Assembly: GCA_023334545.1 (NCBI GenBank)
Contig: JAADVB010000029.1
Span: 46,818 to 110,817, forward strand
Reading direction: 5' to 3'
Origin: Salisapilia sapeloensis
Taxonomy: Eukaryota; Oomycota; Peronosporomycetes; Peronosporales; Salisapiliaceae
DNA: 64,000 bases
The notes beneath the pieces are model-generated. The model saw nothing but the letters and a program-made list of their open reading frames with translations. It did not search any database and was not told the origin of the DNA. A program made the position numbers and the translations under genes. Positions 22,421-34,500 of the stretch are shown piece after piece (the first letter of the stretch is position 1; every line of letters starts with the position of its first letter).

Positions 22421-23630
22421 CTACTTGGTAGGCTTCGGCAGACGAGCTTTACGGAAGCGCACAAACGGGAAGATAGCTGCAGCTACGCTGAATGCATACC
22501 TAGTCATCCAAAGGTTAGATGGAGTGTATAGAGATTGTGGATAAGATAAGTACCAGGTGATGGCATAGCCGGCATGCTTTTCCGGTGTCATGTAAAACTC
22601 CATGTAGTTGTGAATCTTCTTACGTAAAGGCGACGCGAGCGTCACATTCTGCTTTTCATCCTCATCCGCTATAGAATTGTTAATCTATACCTACTTGAAG
22701 ATATAGAATAAGAGGTATATACCGAGTGAATCGAGGATGACTGGAAGTTCAGGCATGTCGACGCCCATGGCCTTTGCCATCTCTTCGTCGTTCAGGTAGT
22801 AAAAGTGGCGGCGATCCACTTCATTATCCGGTGTAAATTGGCCTCTCTACAAACCTTGACCAATTAAGTCCCGATCTATCTTTTTAGAATTCAAAACTAC
22901 CTCCTCTCCATGACGCAAGACACCTGTGATGGACACTGGACCAGGCATTTCCTTCTTGTCCATAGCCATGTGCTCATCCAATCGTTCTTTAGGTAGCCAT
23001 CCTCGGTTCACAATGATCGGCGTACCACCGAAGCGTTCCAATAACGTGTAGACGTATCCACCAGAGCGTACGCTGGCAACGCTATCCGTCTCCTCTGCTG
23101 GAGCCGATCGAGGATACAAGTAATACGTGCTGCCAGGCTTGAATTCACCATCGACTTTCAGTCGACGGAACTCGATATCATCACTAGCATCCACGTTAGA
23201 CACCTGTATTACACCAGCTATGAGTTTTGCACTGTACATGTTGCTACTGGCAGTTGCATTCGATGCCAACGGGACTGCAGCCTCCTTGAGCTGCTTGGAA
23301 CGTTCGGCAATCAAATCCACTTTCCAAAAGTAGCGTTGCGTCTGCATAAATTGTTACCAATCTGAAACTACAGCTTTAAGTACCAGTACGCACCTGCCAT
23401 GTGCCTAAATAAGCCGTTCCAGCCGCCTAATGCATGAGTTAATACCGACATTCTCGGCCATTGCGACGTCTACGTACCACAAGGGAGAAGAAGGCGATAC
23501 CGGCATATCGCGTTGCATTACTTTCACTCTGCACATTCTCCGATGCATTTGCAGTTGAAGCAGAGCGCGTAGGAACGAGTGATGACACACGTCCTCGGAG
23601 TCGTGATGGCCGTAGCAATCGCTGCATCAT
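22421..23630 (-). CDS. SURF1: SURF1, cytochrome c oxidase assembly factor
   Basis: Six exons (minus strand): 23630-23478, 23426-23394, 23341-22901, 22846-22723, 22668-22554, 22499-22421; 314 residues. The N terminus is a basic, Ser/Arg-rich mitochondrial presequence (MMQRLLRPSRLRGRVSSLVP). A membrane helix follows, then the SURF1 signature across the 33-nt exon 2 (LGTWQ, then QRYFWKVDLI). Further conserved pieces are IIVNRGWLPKE, SITGVLRHGEE joined to RGQFTPDN, and the second membrane helix starting ITWYAFSVAA. The TAG at about 22850 is removed with the third intron. SURF1 helps insert haem a into subunit I of complex IV in the inner membrane. It shares a 110-bp divergent promoter region with the BCDIN3D-like gene. 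Confidence 0.9.
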
Positions 23631-23740
23631 TTCTTTTGTTTTGAATGAAGTTCGAATGAAGTTAGAAACAAGTACAGGTAGTTGCTCTTTTTAATTAAAC
23701 TGTCTGACACGAAGGTTTGTCAATTGGTCACCTACGCGCT

Positions 23741-24895
23741 ATGCCGACTGCGGATGGACATCTCTTGGGCAATTTCCATGCCTATTACAACTTTAATCCT
23801 GTTCAAGAGCGACTGAGATTCTTAAGATGCCCGAATGGACAAGCACTTGTGAAAGCGTTGAGACAAGATGAACAAAAGGAGGTGGATGGGCCACCGGAAC
23901 CAGTCGTCATCGTTGATATTGGGTGCAATGAAGGTATTTATGACCATATATATCATTTGGATCTGTTTAATGAACGATTTGTAGGTAAATTGACGATGGG
24001 GTTTTATAACGAGGTTGCTGGACGAAAGTCTGAGGAAGCAATGTCTTCGACAGACGTCGTGCACTTTGATCCAGAAGCGATTGGCAAGGTGAATAATCTT
24101 TGCCAGCAGACAAAAACCCAAGTAGATTATCGAATCAAAGAAGATAAAGACACTGCTCATCAGCATTGGTACCTCTGTGAACTTTTCTTTGATGGAGAGC
24201 ACGTTGGGAGTGGATCTGGCGTGTCAAAGAAAGTGGCCAAATCGAAGGCTGCAAGTATGGCTCTAGCCAGCAATCCCACCCAGTCTACCGCAAACACAGA
24301 CACAGATAATACAAAAGAACTCACGGATTTGTCTTCCTGTGATGGCAAACGGCGATCTATCTTCCTGTTAGGCGTAGATATTGACAATGAGTTGATTGAC
24401 AAGGCCAAGAAAGAGAAGAAAGCGGTAGATGAAGGAGACGTTATCGACTTTCAGTGCTTGGATCTATCCACGGTAACTGCATTTGACCAAGAACTCACTT
24501 CTTTTGCGCACGCAGCGCTTGGGACAAAGCGAGAGCGGCCATACACTCTAGTGACGTGCTTTAGTGTAACCATGTGGGTACATTTGAATCATGGAGATGA
24601 TGGTTTATGGCGCTTCTTAGACCGCATTAGCTCTATAACAGAACACTTGGTCTTGGAGCCACAACCGTGGAAGTGTTATCGTAACGCTGTGAACCGACTG
24701 AAGCGGCGAAAGCATCCCATCCCAGACTCATTCACCCAACTCTCTGTGCGTCAGGATGTGTTTGAACGCATCAATGCGTTTTTACTCGAAAGCGGCCGCT
24801 TTCGATGGAAAGCAAACTTTGGCACGACCAACTGGTCTCGTCCAATGTGGCTCTATAGTCGACGTAAAGTACCGCATGTTAAATACATGGAATAG
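23741..24895 (+). CDS. BCDIN3D: BCDIN3D-type RNA 5'-phosphate methyltransferase with an inserted dsRNA-binding domain
   Basis: Single exon, 384 residues; the first ATG is at 23741. Fold landmarks of the Bin3/BCDIN3D family are GNFHAYYNFNP (about 12-22), SAM-binding motif I VVIVDIGCNEGIY (about 55-68), motif II LLGVDIDNEL (about 209), CFSVTMWVHLNHGDDGLWRF (about 271-290) and EPQPWKCY (about 306). Known relatives methylate the 5'-monophosphate of tRNA-His and some small RNAs. Between motifs I and II lie about 140 residues where the human protein has about 30. The extra part contains a double-stranded RNA-binding domain (about 115-180) with HWYLCELFFDGEHVGSGSG and the helix-2 Lys cluster SKKVAKSKAASMAL. 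The insertion is in frame and not flanked by introns. A substrate with double-stranded character is a reasonable inference. Confidence 0.88.
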   Translation: MPTADGHLLGNFHAYYNFNPVQERLRFLRCPNGQALVKALRQDEQKEVDGPPEPVVIVDIGCNEGIYDHIYHLDLFNERFVGKLTMGFYNEVAGRKSEEAMSSTDVVHFDPEAIGKVNNLCQQTKTQVDYRIKEDKDTAHQHWYLCELFFDGEHVGSGSGVSKKVAKSKAASMALASNPTQSTANTDTDNTKELTDLSSCDGKRRSIFLLGVDIDNELIDKAKKEKKAVDEGDVIDFQCLDLSTVTAFDQELTSFAHAALGTKRERPYTLVTCFSVTMWVHLNHGDDGLWRFLDRISSITEHLVLEPQPWKCYRNAVNRLKRRKHPIPDSFTQLSVRQDVFERINAFLLESGRFRWKANFGTTNWSRPMWLYSRRKVPHVKYME

Positions 24896-25582
24896 TTGCT
24901 TGTTATGATCTGAGTTTACTGGATTTCGTTCCATAGAGGCCTTGCATCGGCTGCTATTCCATATAAATCATGAGCTATATCCAGTACCCACTTCTCTATT
25001 TCGCATTGTTTCTATTCTTTTTGACCGCACAACACTATATGAAGGAACTTTACGATGTCTGCATTCCTGCTAACTACTGTTTTCAATGTCTATATCCACG
25101 ATTTTCTAGACATCTTTCAATTGAAATGGAAATGCAGGACGAGTGTAGTCGAGGTGATTACTATTTATTCAAAGCTGTCCAGTAACCGAAGTACGAAGCA
25201 TTTCGAAACGCATACTAGATCGTGCTACTATGATCTATGTGCATCCAAGGGCAGAGAGATACAGCAAATATGAAGTTTCCTTCTATACATGTATAAATTA
25301 ACTAGACGAAATCTGGAAGCTTATTCCTACAAGAACAACCAATGCACAAATTCCACTACTAACATAGCCATAAATTAAAGCACAACAAATACAATATATG
25401 CAGCATCGAACTCTTTCACCTGTACTCTATCCACTCGTATGCTCCAAAGTCCACATCCAAGCCCATCTCGTGGAAAAAATAAAATCAGATAGTCTTTTCT
25501 TTCCTCTGATATTTGAAGTTCGAACAAAAGTCGACAAAAGCTCATTCGATAGCCATCAGCAGGTACACGAGTACATCTAGGC
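24896..25582. other. Intergenic region, no gene seen
   Basis: About 690 bp between two plus-strand genes, rich in A and T. The short open frames have no coding character. It should contain the 3' end of the methyltransferase transcript and the promoter of the riboflavin-transporter-like gene. No RNA gene or repeat was recognised. Confidence 0.55.
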
Positions 25583-27534
25583 ATGAAAAGTCAAGAGACA
25601 ACGGATGCCGGATGGAAGTCTAAGATACCACAATTCGTTACCTTTGCAGCCTTTGTAATCTTCGGTATCTCGTCCTGGGTCATGACGGATGGTATGTATA
25701 AGCACCAATCGTACTGTATCGCAGCCTTATTAAAGCGTTGGAGGATGATATAGTCACGTATTTGGAGCTCAATGCATTTCTACAAGAGCTACCGGAAGAG
25801 TATAGTATTAACGCTTACGCGGTATGCCATCGTCTATGTATTTTTGCTTGATGACAAGACTAATGGCTGCTTCAGATTTTTGCACTCGAGTCCACCAACA
25901 TCTATCCGATCCTCTACGTGCTTCTGAACTCGAACCAAAAGTATGTTCGTCAAACGACCGTCATTTGGGTCATCCTGTCGCTCGGCATCCTAGTTGCTGC
26001 ACTCATGAGCGGTCTGTGGGATCAGACTGCCGTCATTTTCGGTGAGGAACACAGTGTTCCCATGCTCGTAGTACGTCCATGCATATGATCCAATGTCAAT
26101 CATGCTGCTCACCTCTATACACTGTAGTTAACACACTTTGGAGGCGTCGTAAGTACGCTTTCCAGCGTCGTCTTCTACCCGTATGTGTCTCAGTACCCAT
26201 CGATTTACACAAGTGCCTTGGGCACGGGCGAAGGTCTCAGCGGCGCCGTCTCTGGATTCTTGGCTGTCATCCAGCAACCATTCTCTCAAGACGACATGGT
26301 CTTCTCCGTCAGCCTCTTCTACATCATCTCCGGTAACTCTTATCTCCTCTTTATCGATATTCATAATGTTTGAAATTTCTTGGAAGCTTGTATCCTTAGT
26401 GCCTCTCTATCTGCTTTTGCATTCCTACAACTGCATCCATACCCTCGTCTTGTTCAGTCCGGTGGACATGACAGCGGAAAGTCTACGGAGAATCCAACGG
26501 TTGCAGACGACTCATCTGCAGATGATATTGAAAATGGTAATGCACCTCCTCTATTCACACTTGCATATGATCGTGCGGAGGAAGAGGAGACTCCGTCTGC
26601 TGATGAAAGCACGTTATTGATTTCTCATGAAGCAAAGAAGAGTCAAAAGGACAAAACGGAGGAGGAACAAGGCAAAGTCACTACGCCTGTATCCAAAACG
26701 AAACTCTTCCGTGGCGCATGGTGGCTACTCTCGTGTCAGTTGGCCATTGCTGCACTGGAATTTGGAGTCTTACCATCCGTCATGCCGTATGTCTACAAGA
26801 AATTTGCCGTACGTCCTCTCCTAATACGCTAAAAAAGGTCATTAGTCTGAAGTGTCCTTAATCCAATAGCCAGGAGACAATACGGAGGAGTCCACTGCTA
26901 CGATACAAACAGTTGCCAGCGTCACTGGCTTTGTCTTTGATCCCATATTCCGTCTTTCAACAACGTCAGTATTGCATCCTTTGCCAGTAGCTCTAGATAT
27001 GCTTCTGACACTTGCTCTGATTGTAGACGCTTTCGGTACTACCACGTTGGCAGGATGACTTTGATCTTTGCCTGCATCGCGGTACTTCCTTTCATTCGTC
27101 TGCTTCTAATATTCCATAGACCTCATGCGTGCTGTCTATAGACGTTGCTCTTGTGTCTATCCTTGACGCCACATCCAATCTTAAGCAACTACCACTACGG
27201 TTTCATACTTCGTAAGATTAGTTGATACTTGTCTCTCCATGCGAGAACCTGACAATTACTGTTAGCACTGGTGTGTCACGTCACCTACATGGTCGGAGCT
27301 GCATACACGAACACAATGATCTTCCTCACTCTGAAACACACCAAAGGTCTGTCCTCCATCTACTATCATGCGTACATCATTAACCCGTTTGTCTTACTTG
27401 CAGAGGCGCATGAGGATCAGCGTAATGCTCACTTCTTATACCAATGGAACGGCCTCGCAACACAAATCGGTGGTCTTGTGGGTACTTGCATCATCTTTCC
27501 GCTCGTGTATTTTCAAGAAGACCTTTTCCAGTAG
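25583..27534 (+). CDS. Riboflavin transporter, SLC52 (RFVT) family
   Basis: Ten exons: 25583-25691, 25754-25821, 25876-26070, 26128-26332, 26387-26808, 26870-26964, 27027-27081, 27142-27211, 27266-27346, 27404-27534 (476 residues, all phases consistent). The N terminus has the RFVT pattern FGISSWVMTDG, then YLELNAFLQELPEEYSINAY with TNIYPILYVLLN. The third block LTHFGGVVSTLSSVVFYPYV followed by GTGEGLSGAVSG is the strongest family match. The C-terminal helices (WNGLATQIGGLVG) also fit. About 11 membrane helices are split by a long hydrophilic acidic loop at about residues 215-275. The family imports vitamin B2 at the plasma membrane. The exon 8 acceptor at 27141 was preferred to one at 27119 because it alone preserves phase and hydrophobicity. 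Confidence 0.82.
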
Positions 27535-27597
27535 CGATTGCCATGTAAATGCACCTTTCGCTTTATTATACGATACGGTATAAGATCTACGCTCCAT

Positions 27598-29243
27598 CTA
27601 CTTCTTCCCCTTCCCTTTGTGCTTCGAAGTCTTTGAACTAGCCGATGGCTTGGTCTCGATTTCAATCGTCCCGCCTTGAATATCCTGCTTATGCGCACTC
27701 TGCTCCACTTTGCTCTGCGTATCGAGATAAAACATCAAGTCTCGCACCTATCAACCTTGACGTCAGTACAGTAGACACTTGTAACTGTACTGAATAACGT
27801 ACTTGGCTCTCTAAATCCGCAATCCGATGCGTACTCTCTCGTTCCGACTTTGCCTGATTGTCTTTCAAAAGCTGTATCTGTTCCTCCCACTGCTTCTTAT
27901 TCTCCAAAAGCTGCATATTCAGCTCTCTACATACATGATAAGTCCGACAACTTTATACATTGAAGAGGAGGAGACTACCTGACAAAAGTCAGCTCCTTCT
28001 CCAGCTTTGTCGACTTGGCTACTAGTGCTTCATTCGCTTTCTTCAGCTGCTTCTTCTCATGCTCCAATGCACTGACTGCTCGTCGAGAACCTGCTGCTGC
28101 TGCCTCCTGTAGCTTCTGCTCGTAGTATATGCGCTGCTCTTCCAACTGACTCGTTAACAAGTGATTGTACTCTACAGCTAGCTTTTCTAGTTTCTGATGC
28201 TCCTCTTCCTCTAGCTCTGCAGTCGTTGGAGGAGGCAGCTGAGACCTTTCGCCACTATGATTATTCGGACTTGGAAACTCGACGAACTTGCCGTCTTGCT
28301 TATTCAAAATCAGTCGATGGACGTATCCGTCTCCAGCGTAGTCCCACACACGCTGTGTTTCTAGCTCGAGAGAGTACGTGTGATACGTCTCGTGGTAATG
28401 CTGCTTGGCATGCTCTCCAGAGTACCGACCACAGCCGATGTGACCGCAGATGAGACAAATCCATAGATGCTCTACAGTGCCACAAACTTCACATGCAGAC
28501 TCATCGTCACCATGGCTGTAGCGACATACAGGACAACTAGAGCCTTCCCATCGGAAGAGGCAGTCGCAGTGGAATGTATGATTGCATAGTGTCGTTAAAA
28601 TGCCGGAAGCAGTGGCATCAAGACGATCGAGGCATACAGCACAAGTGGGAATTTCAGTCAAGCCTGAAGGAGGAGGTGGTAGCAACCGATCTACGGATTT
28701 AGTAGAGGTAATTAACGCTTCTTCCTTGACGTCGATCTTCTCTTCATCCGATGCGGCGATTACATTCGTGTCGGACGGCAGTGGGTCGAACTCAATCGAC
28801 CGTACAAAGACGATATTGCAACGATCTTGCTCAATTGAATTGAAGAACTGTCCGTCATGGTTCATAAAGAACTGATCGGCATGTTCTTGCTCTGTGAATT
28901 GGAGCAATGCCATGCAATTATCTCGTTCTGAATCCCGTAAGATGCGTACGAGTTCAATATGGGCACGATATCCAGCAATAAAATTCAGCAAGTCCACTGG
29001 CGACATATGCGTCGGCACGGATATAATACACACGAGCGTACTCCGTTCCGTTGGCAATTCCGGTACGATCGAAGTCGATGGTGTGACACGAGGAGGCGAG
29101 TGCTCCGTCACGCGAAAGAAACGCAATTTGCCAGTATTCACACGCACGCGTGGGTTACCAGTAAGAAAGGAAGCATCAATTTCCTGTTCATCATCTTCCT
29201 TCCTCTCTTCATTCGCCACATCCTGCACATGCACTTGGAACAT
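27598..29243 (-). CDS. BRAP: BRAP/IMP-type RING E3 ligase with UBP zinc finger
   Basis: Exons (minus strand) 29243-27979, 27926-27803 and 27747-27598; 512 residues. In order: a BRAP2-type RRM-like domain (about 66-150, STLVCIISVPTHMSPVDL), a RING-H2 (about 200-240, CAVCLDRL, CNHTFHCDCL, CPVC), a UBP-type zinc finger (about 248-310, CEVCGTVEHLWICLICG, CGRYSGEHAKQHY) and a long coiled coil ending in the conserved VRDLMFYLDTQ. Residues 15-30 hold SFLTGNPRV, also conserved in BRAP. The known animal protein is a Ras-responsive E3 ligase that restrains MAP-kinase signalling and retains cargo in the cytoplasm. The first in-frame ATG is 29243; the frame stays open upstream without another ATG, so an earlier exon is possible. 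Confidence 0.9.
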
Positions 29244-29421
29244 ACTCGCTTGTACCGTTGTACCACCTGCACGTACCAAAAGCTGTCCGATCAGAAACGA
29301 AAATCCAGTCGAAATTAATTATAGAGTGAGCTTGATTTTCTACTTTCTATTTCTTTATTTGTCACCCAAGAGGTACATCGTCATACCGCGTTTTATTCTT
29401 TCCAAGAGAAGGTCGACTGAT

Positions 29422-31190
29422 ATGTACGATAGCAGACAGAACTACCACGGAATGCAAGCGAATCCATACGCCGAGCCGTACGTTGTTTTCATGAGAAAGG
29501 TGGAGATGTATTTAATTGTGTCATGAAAAGGTACATGGTCCAAGCCCAACCGGTGGATGGTCCGATGCAGCCGTCTGCTACGCCGATGAAGCCGTACGTG
29601 TCTTGCATAGCAGAATAGTGATGGTATTAATGTCAGACGTAGAGATAAAGAACCCGCCAAGGGGTTTCGCGACTGGCCATTCGCCATCCTCTTCATTCTA
29701 AACATCGGTGCAATCGTCGCCTTTGCCGTACGTTACGCATCTTCCTCTCCTGATTTATGGATCTGACGTTTAAACTAGGTCATGTGGGGCAAAGAAGCTG
29801 TCTCAGATGACAATGGTGATACGTTCTGGATCCCGAATAACGCCATGATCACCGTCCTGGCCATCATGCTCGGCATGGCTGGCTTCTCCTTCGCCCTCTC
29901 GCTGCTCTTTGTGAAACTCATCACAGCCTACGCTCGTGTCATGATCCACTTTGTACTGTGGTTCAACGTCGGCATCGCAGTTCTCATCGCTGTCTACGGA
30001 TTCTACTATGGAAGCTTTCTCATGGGCATCTTTGGCGCCATCTTCGCTCTCCTCAGCGCTTGTTACGCTCGCATGGTCGTCCACCGCATCCCATTCGCTG
30101 TTGCCAACTTGCGTGTAGCGGAGGCTGCTATCTCGAAACACAAGTCCACGTATCTCGTTGCGCTCATGTTCACAGTCGTGCAAGTCGGATGGGTAGCACT
30201 ATGGATCATCTCGTTCTTAGGCGTCGTGACGCAGCTGGATAATGATACGAACAACCGTCGCCGACTCTTTACAAGCAATTACGATTCAAACCAGACACGA
30301 TCGAACTCGCAGAACCCATCGGCTGTCAACTATGTCGTCTTCTTCTTCATGCTCCTGTCCTTTTACTGGGGCATCCAAGTCTTTAAGAACATGGGACACA
30401 CAACGATCACAGGTACTGTCGCTTCCTTCTGGTACGCTTCTGACTCGAAAGGAGCCACTGGATCAGCTTTGAAACGTGCTGCCACCACTTCCTTTGGATC
30501 TATTTGCTTTGGAAGCCTAATCGTTGCTATCATCCAGGCACTCCGATCGGTACGATACTCGTTTACTACACCTATGCTATCGTATTTATCTTGTGGACAT
30601 AGCTGGCTCAAAGCGCGCGTGATGAAGGCAGTGTCTTGGCGTGCATCGCCGACTGCCTCTTGTCTATCTTGCAAGGGATTATCGAATATATTAACCGATG
30701 GGCTTATGTCTACGTCGGTGTCTACGGGTACAAGTTCACCCAGGCCGGGAAGGCTGTCTTTGAGCTCTTCCAGAACCGTGGATGGGATGCGATTATCAAC
30801 GATGACCTCATTGGCAACGTCCTAGGCTTCGCAGCGCTCTGTGTCGGTACGTTTTTGGTTATTAAACCGTCCTTTCATGTATTCTAAAGCTCTGAATCTG
30901 TAGGGTTGATCTGCGCTGCTGCTGGAGCCATCATCTCGGAGACATCCAGCCTTGTTTCCTTTGAAAGCAGCGCCACGATTCTGGCGATCCTCGGCTTGTT
31001 CGTTGGCATGGGTGTGGCCATCACGCCGTTGGCTGTGATCGATAGCTCGGTCGCGACCATTTTCGTCTGCTTTGCAGAGGACCCGGCAGCCTTTATGAAC
31101 TCCCATCCGGAGTTATACCAACCACTGGTGACCGAATGGCACAATCTATATCCAGAGCTCATGGTCCAGGCAGGTTACTGGCACGCTTAA
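29422..31190 (+). CDS. Choline-transporter-like protein, SLC44/PNS1 family
   Basis: Exons 29422-29477, 29531-29593, 29643-29727, 29779-30549, 30603-30845 plus one base, and 30904-31190 (501 residues). The first two exons encode a Tyr/Pro/Gln-rich cytosolic tail. The membrane domain then opens with the family's FRDWPFAILFILN. Ten or so helices follow. The C-terminal hallmark is strong: INRWAYVYVGVYGYKF, then AGKAVFELFQNRGWDAII and DDLIGNVLGF. The last exon has GLICAAAGAI and ends HPELYQPLVTEW with the usual short tail. Family members are linked to choline or ethanolamine transport, although the substrate of protist members is not established. It is divergent from BRAP, with 178 bp between the start codons. 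Confidence 0.9.
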
Positions 31191-31507
31191 ATTCTGTGAA
31201 TAACACACAAAGCTTTCTATAATGCATCTGGGAAGAGGAAGGCCTATAAGGCAGATCACATCTTTTTCTTTTTTTCGATTCGACCTGCTTCTCTTTTCTT
31301 TTCAATCAATTCTTCTGTAGGCGTGCGGACGACTTTCGTACAACCTCGATAGTATTTGAGTTGCATACAATTTCTGATAGTAACATGATAATGTCGCTCG
31401 TAGAACTATAATGTAATTTCTGCACGATATACTTTAATTAAGTGCTTTTTTGGCGGGAAAACACGACCCAATTAACGAAGTGGTGAACGCAGTTGAGCGG
31501 GGTCGAG
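31191..31507. promoter_or_regulatory. Intergenic region upstream of SMC3
   Basis: 317 bp between two plus-strand genes. It holds a pyrimidine-rich stretch at about 31263-31310, presumably in the 3' end region of the transporter gene, and the SMC3 promoter. The run TTTTTTGGCGGGAAAA at about 31446-31461 contains TTGGCGGGAAA, an E2F-type site. Such sites precede S-phase genes in many eukaryotes, which would suit a cohesin subunit. That use here is inference. Confidence 0.4.
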
Positions 31508-34500
31508 ATGCATCTCAAGCAAGTGGTGATTTGCGGATTCCGCAGCTACCGTGATGAAATCCACGTCGCGCCTTTTAGTCCCGAGCACAACGTCGTGCTT
31601 GGCCGTAATGGCAGTGGCAAGTCCAACTTTTTCGACGCCATTCGCTTTGCGCTCTTGTCCGGTCGCTTTGCTAATCTACGACCAGAGGACCGACAAGCTT
31701 TATTGCACGAAGGTGCTGGGCGACATGTCATGTCTGCATATGTCGAAGTGATCTTTGACAATGAAGACGGACGTTTGCAAGTAGATGCTCATGAAGTCGT
31801 GCTGCGTCGTACGATTGGTGTCAAGAAAGATGAGTTCATGCTGAATAAAAAGTCAATTACAAAGAGTGATGTGATTCAGATGCTGGAAGGTGCTGGATTC
31901 TCACGTGCGAATCCGTACTATATCGTCCAACAAGGTAAAATCAACGCTCTCGCTGTCATGAAAGAGCATGAGCGATTGGAACTTTTAAAGGAAGTTGCTG
32001 GCACGAACGTCTATGAGGATCGGCGACAAGAGTCACTTCAGATACTCCAAGACTCGAAGAATAAGCAGCAGACGGTTGATCAGTCCATCGAGTACATTGA
32101 GGAACGTCTCCAGGAACTAGAAAACGAGAAAGAAGAGCTTGTGCAGTTCCAACAGCTCGATCGAGAACAACGTGCATTGGCCTATACGATGCACCAACAA
32201 GAGCTACGGGATGTACGTATCGAATTACAGGCTGTAGATCAGGAAAAGGACCAGGATTCCGCGAAATCGACTGAATTGCGAGACAAGCAGCTACGACTAA
32301 CGAATGAACTGCAGCAACTGGAAGCAAATGAACAGAGTAAGAAAGCAGATACGTCAATCTTACAGGAACAAAAGAGTCGTGTGGAAGCTGAGAAGAAGGA
32401 ATTGATGGAAAATCTGTATCAGCTCCAGTTGGAAGTCGCAGAACTTGGTGAAAGCGCTTCTTCTGGTTCATCTCGCCGTTCTCAATTATCACGAGAGCTT
32501 AGTGCGTTAGAACGTAGTATCCAAGACCGTACGAAGCAATTGAAAGAACAGATCGTACCGGAAATTAATCGTATCGAGGAAGAGCATGAGCAAGTGCTAC
32601 AGACATGTCGAGAGCAAAGTGCTCAGTCCGAACAACTAATTGCTCGACAAAGTCGTTCCACTCAATTCAATACACAGGAAGAGCGTGATACGTACTTGCG
32701 TAATGAAATCAAGGAACTCGAGACACTCGTAGAACGCAAGCGACAGGATGCAGCAGCAGTCCAAGCATCCACACAAGCCTTAGACGACGCAATGAAAGAA
32801 GCGGAAGAGCACATTCAGGAACAGGAAAGCCAGCTACAGACCTATCGCGACACGATCGAACGTCTGAATAGCGAGATTGTCGAGCTGAAGGAACAACGGA
32901 ATGCTCTATCGGAACAGCGCAAGGACAAGTGGCGGACGGAGAACCAGCTCGATCAAGACGTTCGACAGCTCACAGAGACAGTGTCGAGAGGTGAGAGTGT
33001 GCTGCATAGCACCATGGCGAGCGACGTACGTCGTGGGCTCGAAGCCGTGCGTGAGATGAGCTCCAGCGGGCGTGTGCGTGGCATCTACGGTCCGATCATC
33101 GAACTCGTAGAGCCGATGGACGAACGCTTTTGCATCGCAGTGGATGAAGCTGCTGGATCCTCTCTCTTCCACGTCGTCGTGGACTCGGATGAGACAGCTG
33201 CCAAAGCCATGAAGGAGCTAGAAAAGGAGAGTAAAGGTCGACTTACGTTCCTACCGTTGAATCGTCTACAAGTAGCTGATCATCTGCTCTATCCTCAAAG
33301 TGAAGACGTGATGCCACTACTCGAGAGACTCGAGTACCCTTCGGAAGTGGAGAAAGCAGTCCGTTCGGTCTTTGGGAAGAAACTCTTGTGCCGGAATCTC
33401 GACGCATGTGTCCAATATGCAGAGCAGACGGATATGGATTGTCTTACCTTGGATGGAGACGTTGTCCATCGACGAGGAGCGTTAAATGGTGGATTCAAGG
33501 AGCTCCGTCGGTCTCGTACGAAAGCCATGATGGAAGTACGTGCGGCCAAAAAGGAACTCGAGACAGCATCGAGTCGAGCGAAGGAAGTAAAGGAGGAAGC
33601 ACAGCAGACGGATCAACAAGTCGCTCATCTCGTGGGTGAGATCCAGAAGAAGAATGGTGAGAAACAACACACGTTGTCTTCGTATGAGCAACTCTGTGAT
33701 GAACTCGCAGCGTCTAAAAAACGTCTCGAGAACGATCGATTAAGTCGAGAGCACAAGATCGCATCGATCAAAAGTCAAGAGGAGGAACGACAGGATTTAG
33801 AGACGACGATCGCTTCGTATAGACAAGAGCTCGAGTCGGAGATGCAAGCGGATCTTAGCTCACAAGAAAGTGAGAGTCTGCATCAATTATCCAGTAGCCT
33901 CGCTGCGCTGCGTAAGCAAGAGCGAGAGCTACGGAATCGAAAGGAAGAGCTACGTGCTCGTAAAGACGGAGTGGAAGCTGTCTTATCAGAGAACTTGTTC
34001 AAACGTCGGAATGAGCTACGGCGTGAACTCGGTCAGGAAGGATTAGAACAAGTGACGTTGCATGAACAAGATGGAGAGCTACGTGCAAAGCAGTTGGATA
34101 TGGAAAATGCGGATGCACTCGTCCAGCAGAACGCTTTGGAACTTGCGAGTATTGAAAAGCGATCGAGGGAACTGCAGGATGATGTCGCTTCCGGTCAAGT
34201 GCGTCAACAGGAAATTAAGACAGAGCTCGAGACTGTTGAAGAAGAGCTGGAGCAAGAGCAGCATGAGACGGAAAAGATCTACAGCCGTCGTAGTCGATTG
34301 CTCCAACGCCATGACGTTGCGATGCGAGAGATCCAGGCCCTAGGGACACTACCATCGTCCGAGTTGGAAAAGTTTAAGGACCTCCCACTCAAGCAAGTTG
34401 CCAAGCAGTATCGAGATAAGAAAGAGCAGCTACGTGCGTTTAGTCATGTCAATGGCAAAGCGTTAGACCAATACGTGAGTTTTAGTACGAAGAGAGGGAC

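Noticed and set aside
22847-22901. In-frame stop (TAG) in SURF1, apparent pseudogene
   Set aside because: The TAG is the last three bases of a 54-nt intron from a GTAG donor after GGAGAGGAG to TTTGTAG. Removing it joins RHGEE to RGQFTPDN as in other SURF1 proteins.
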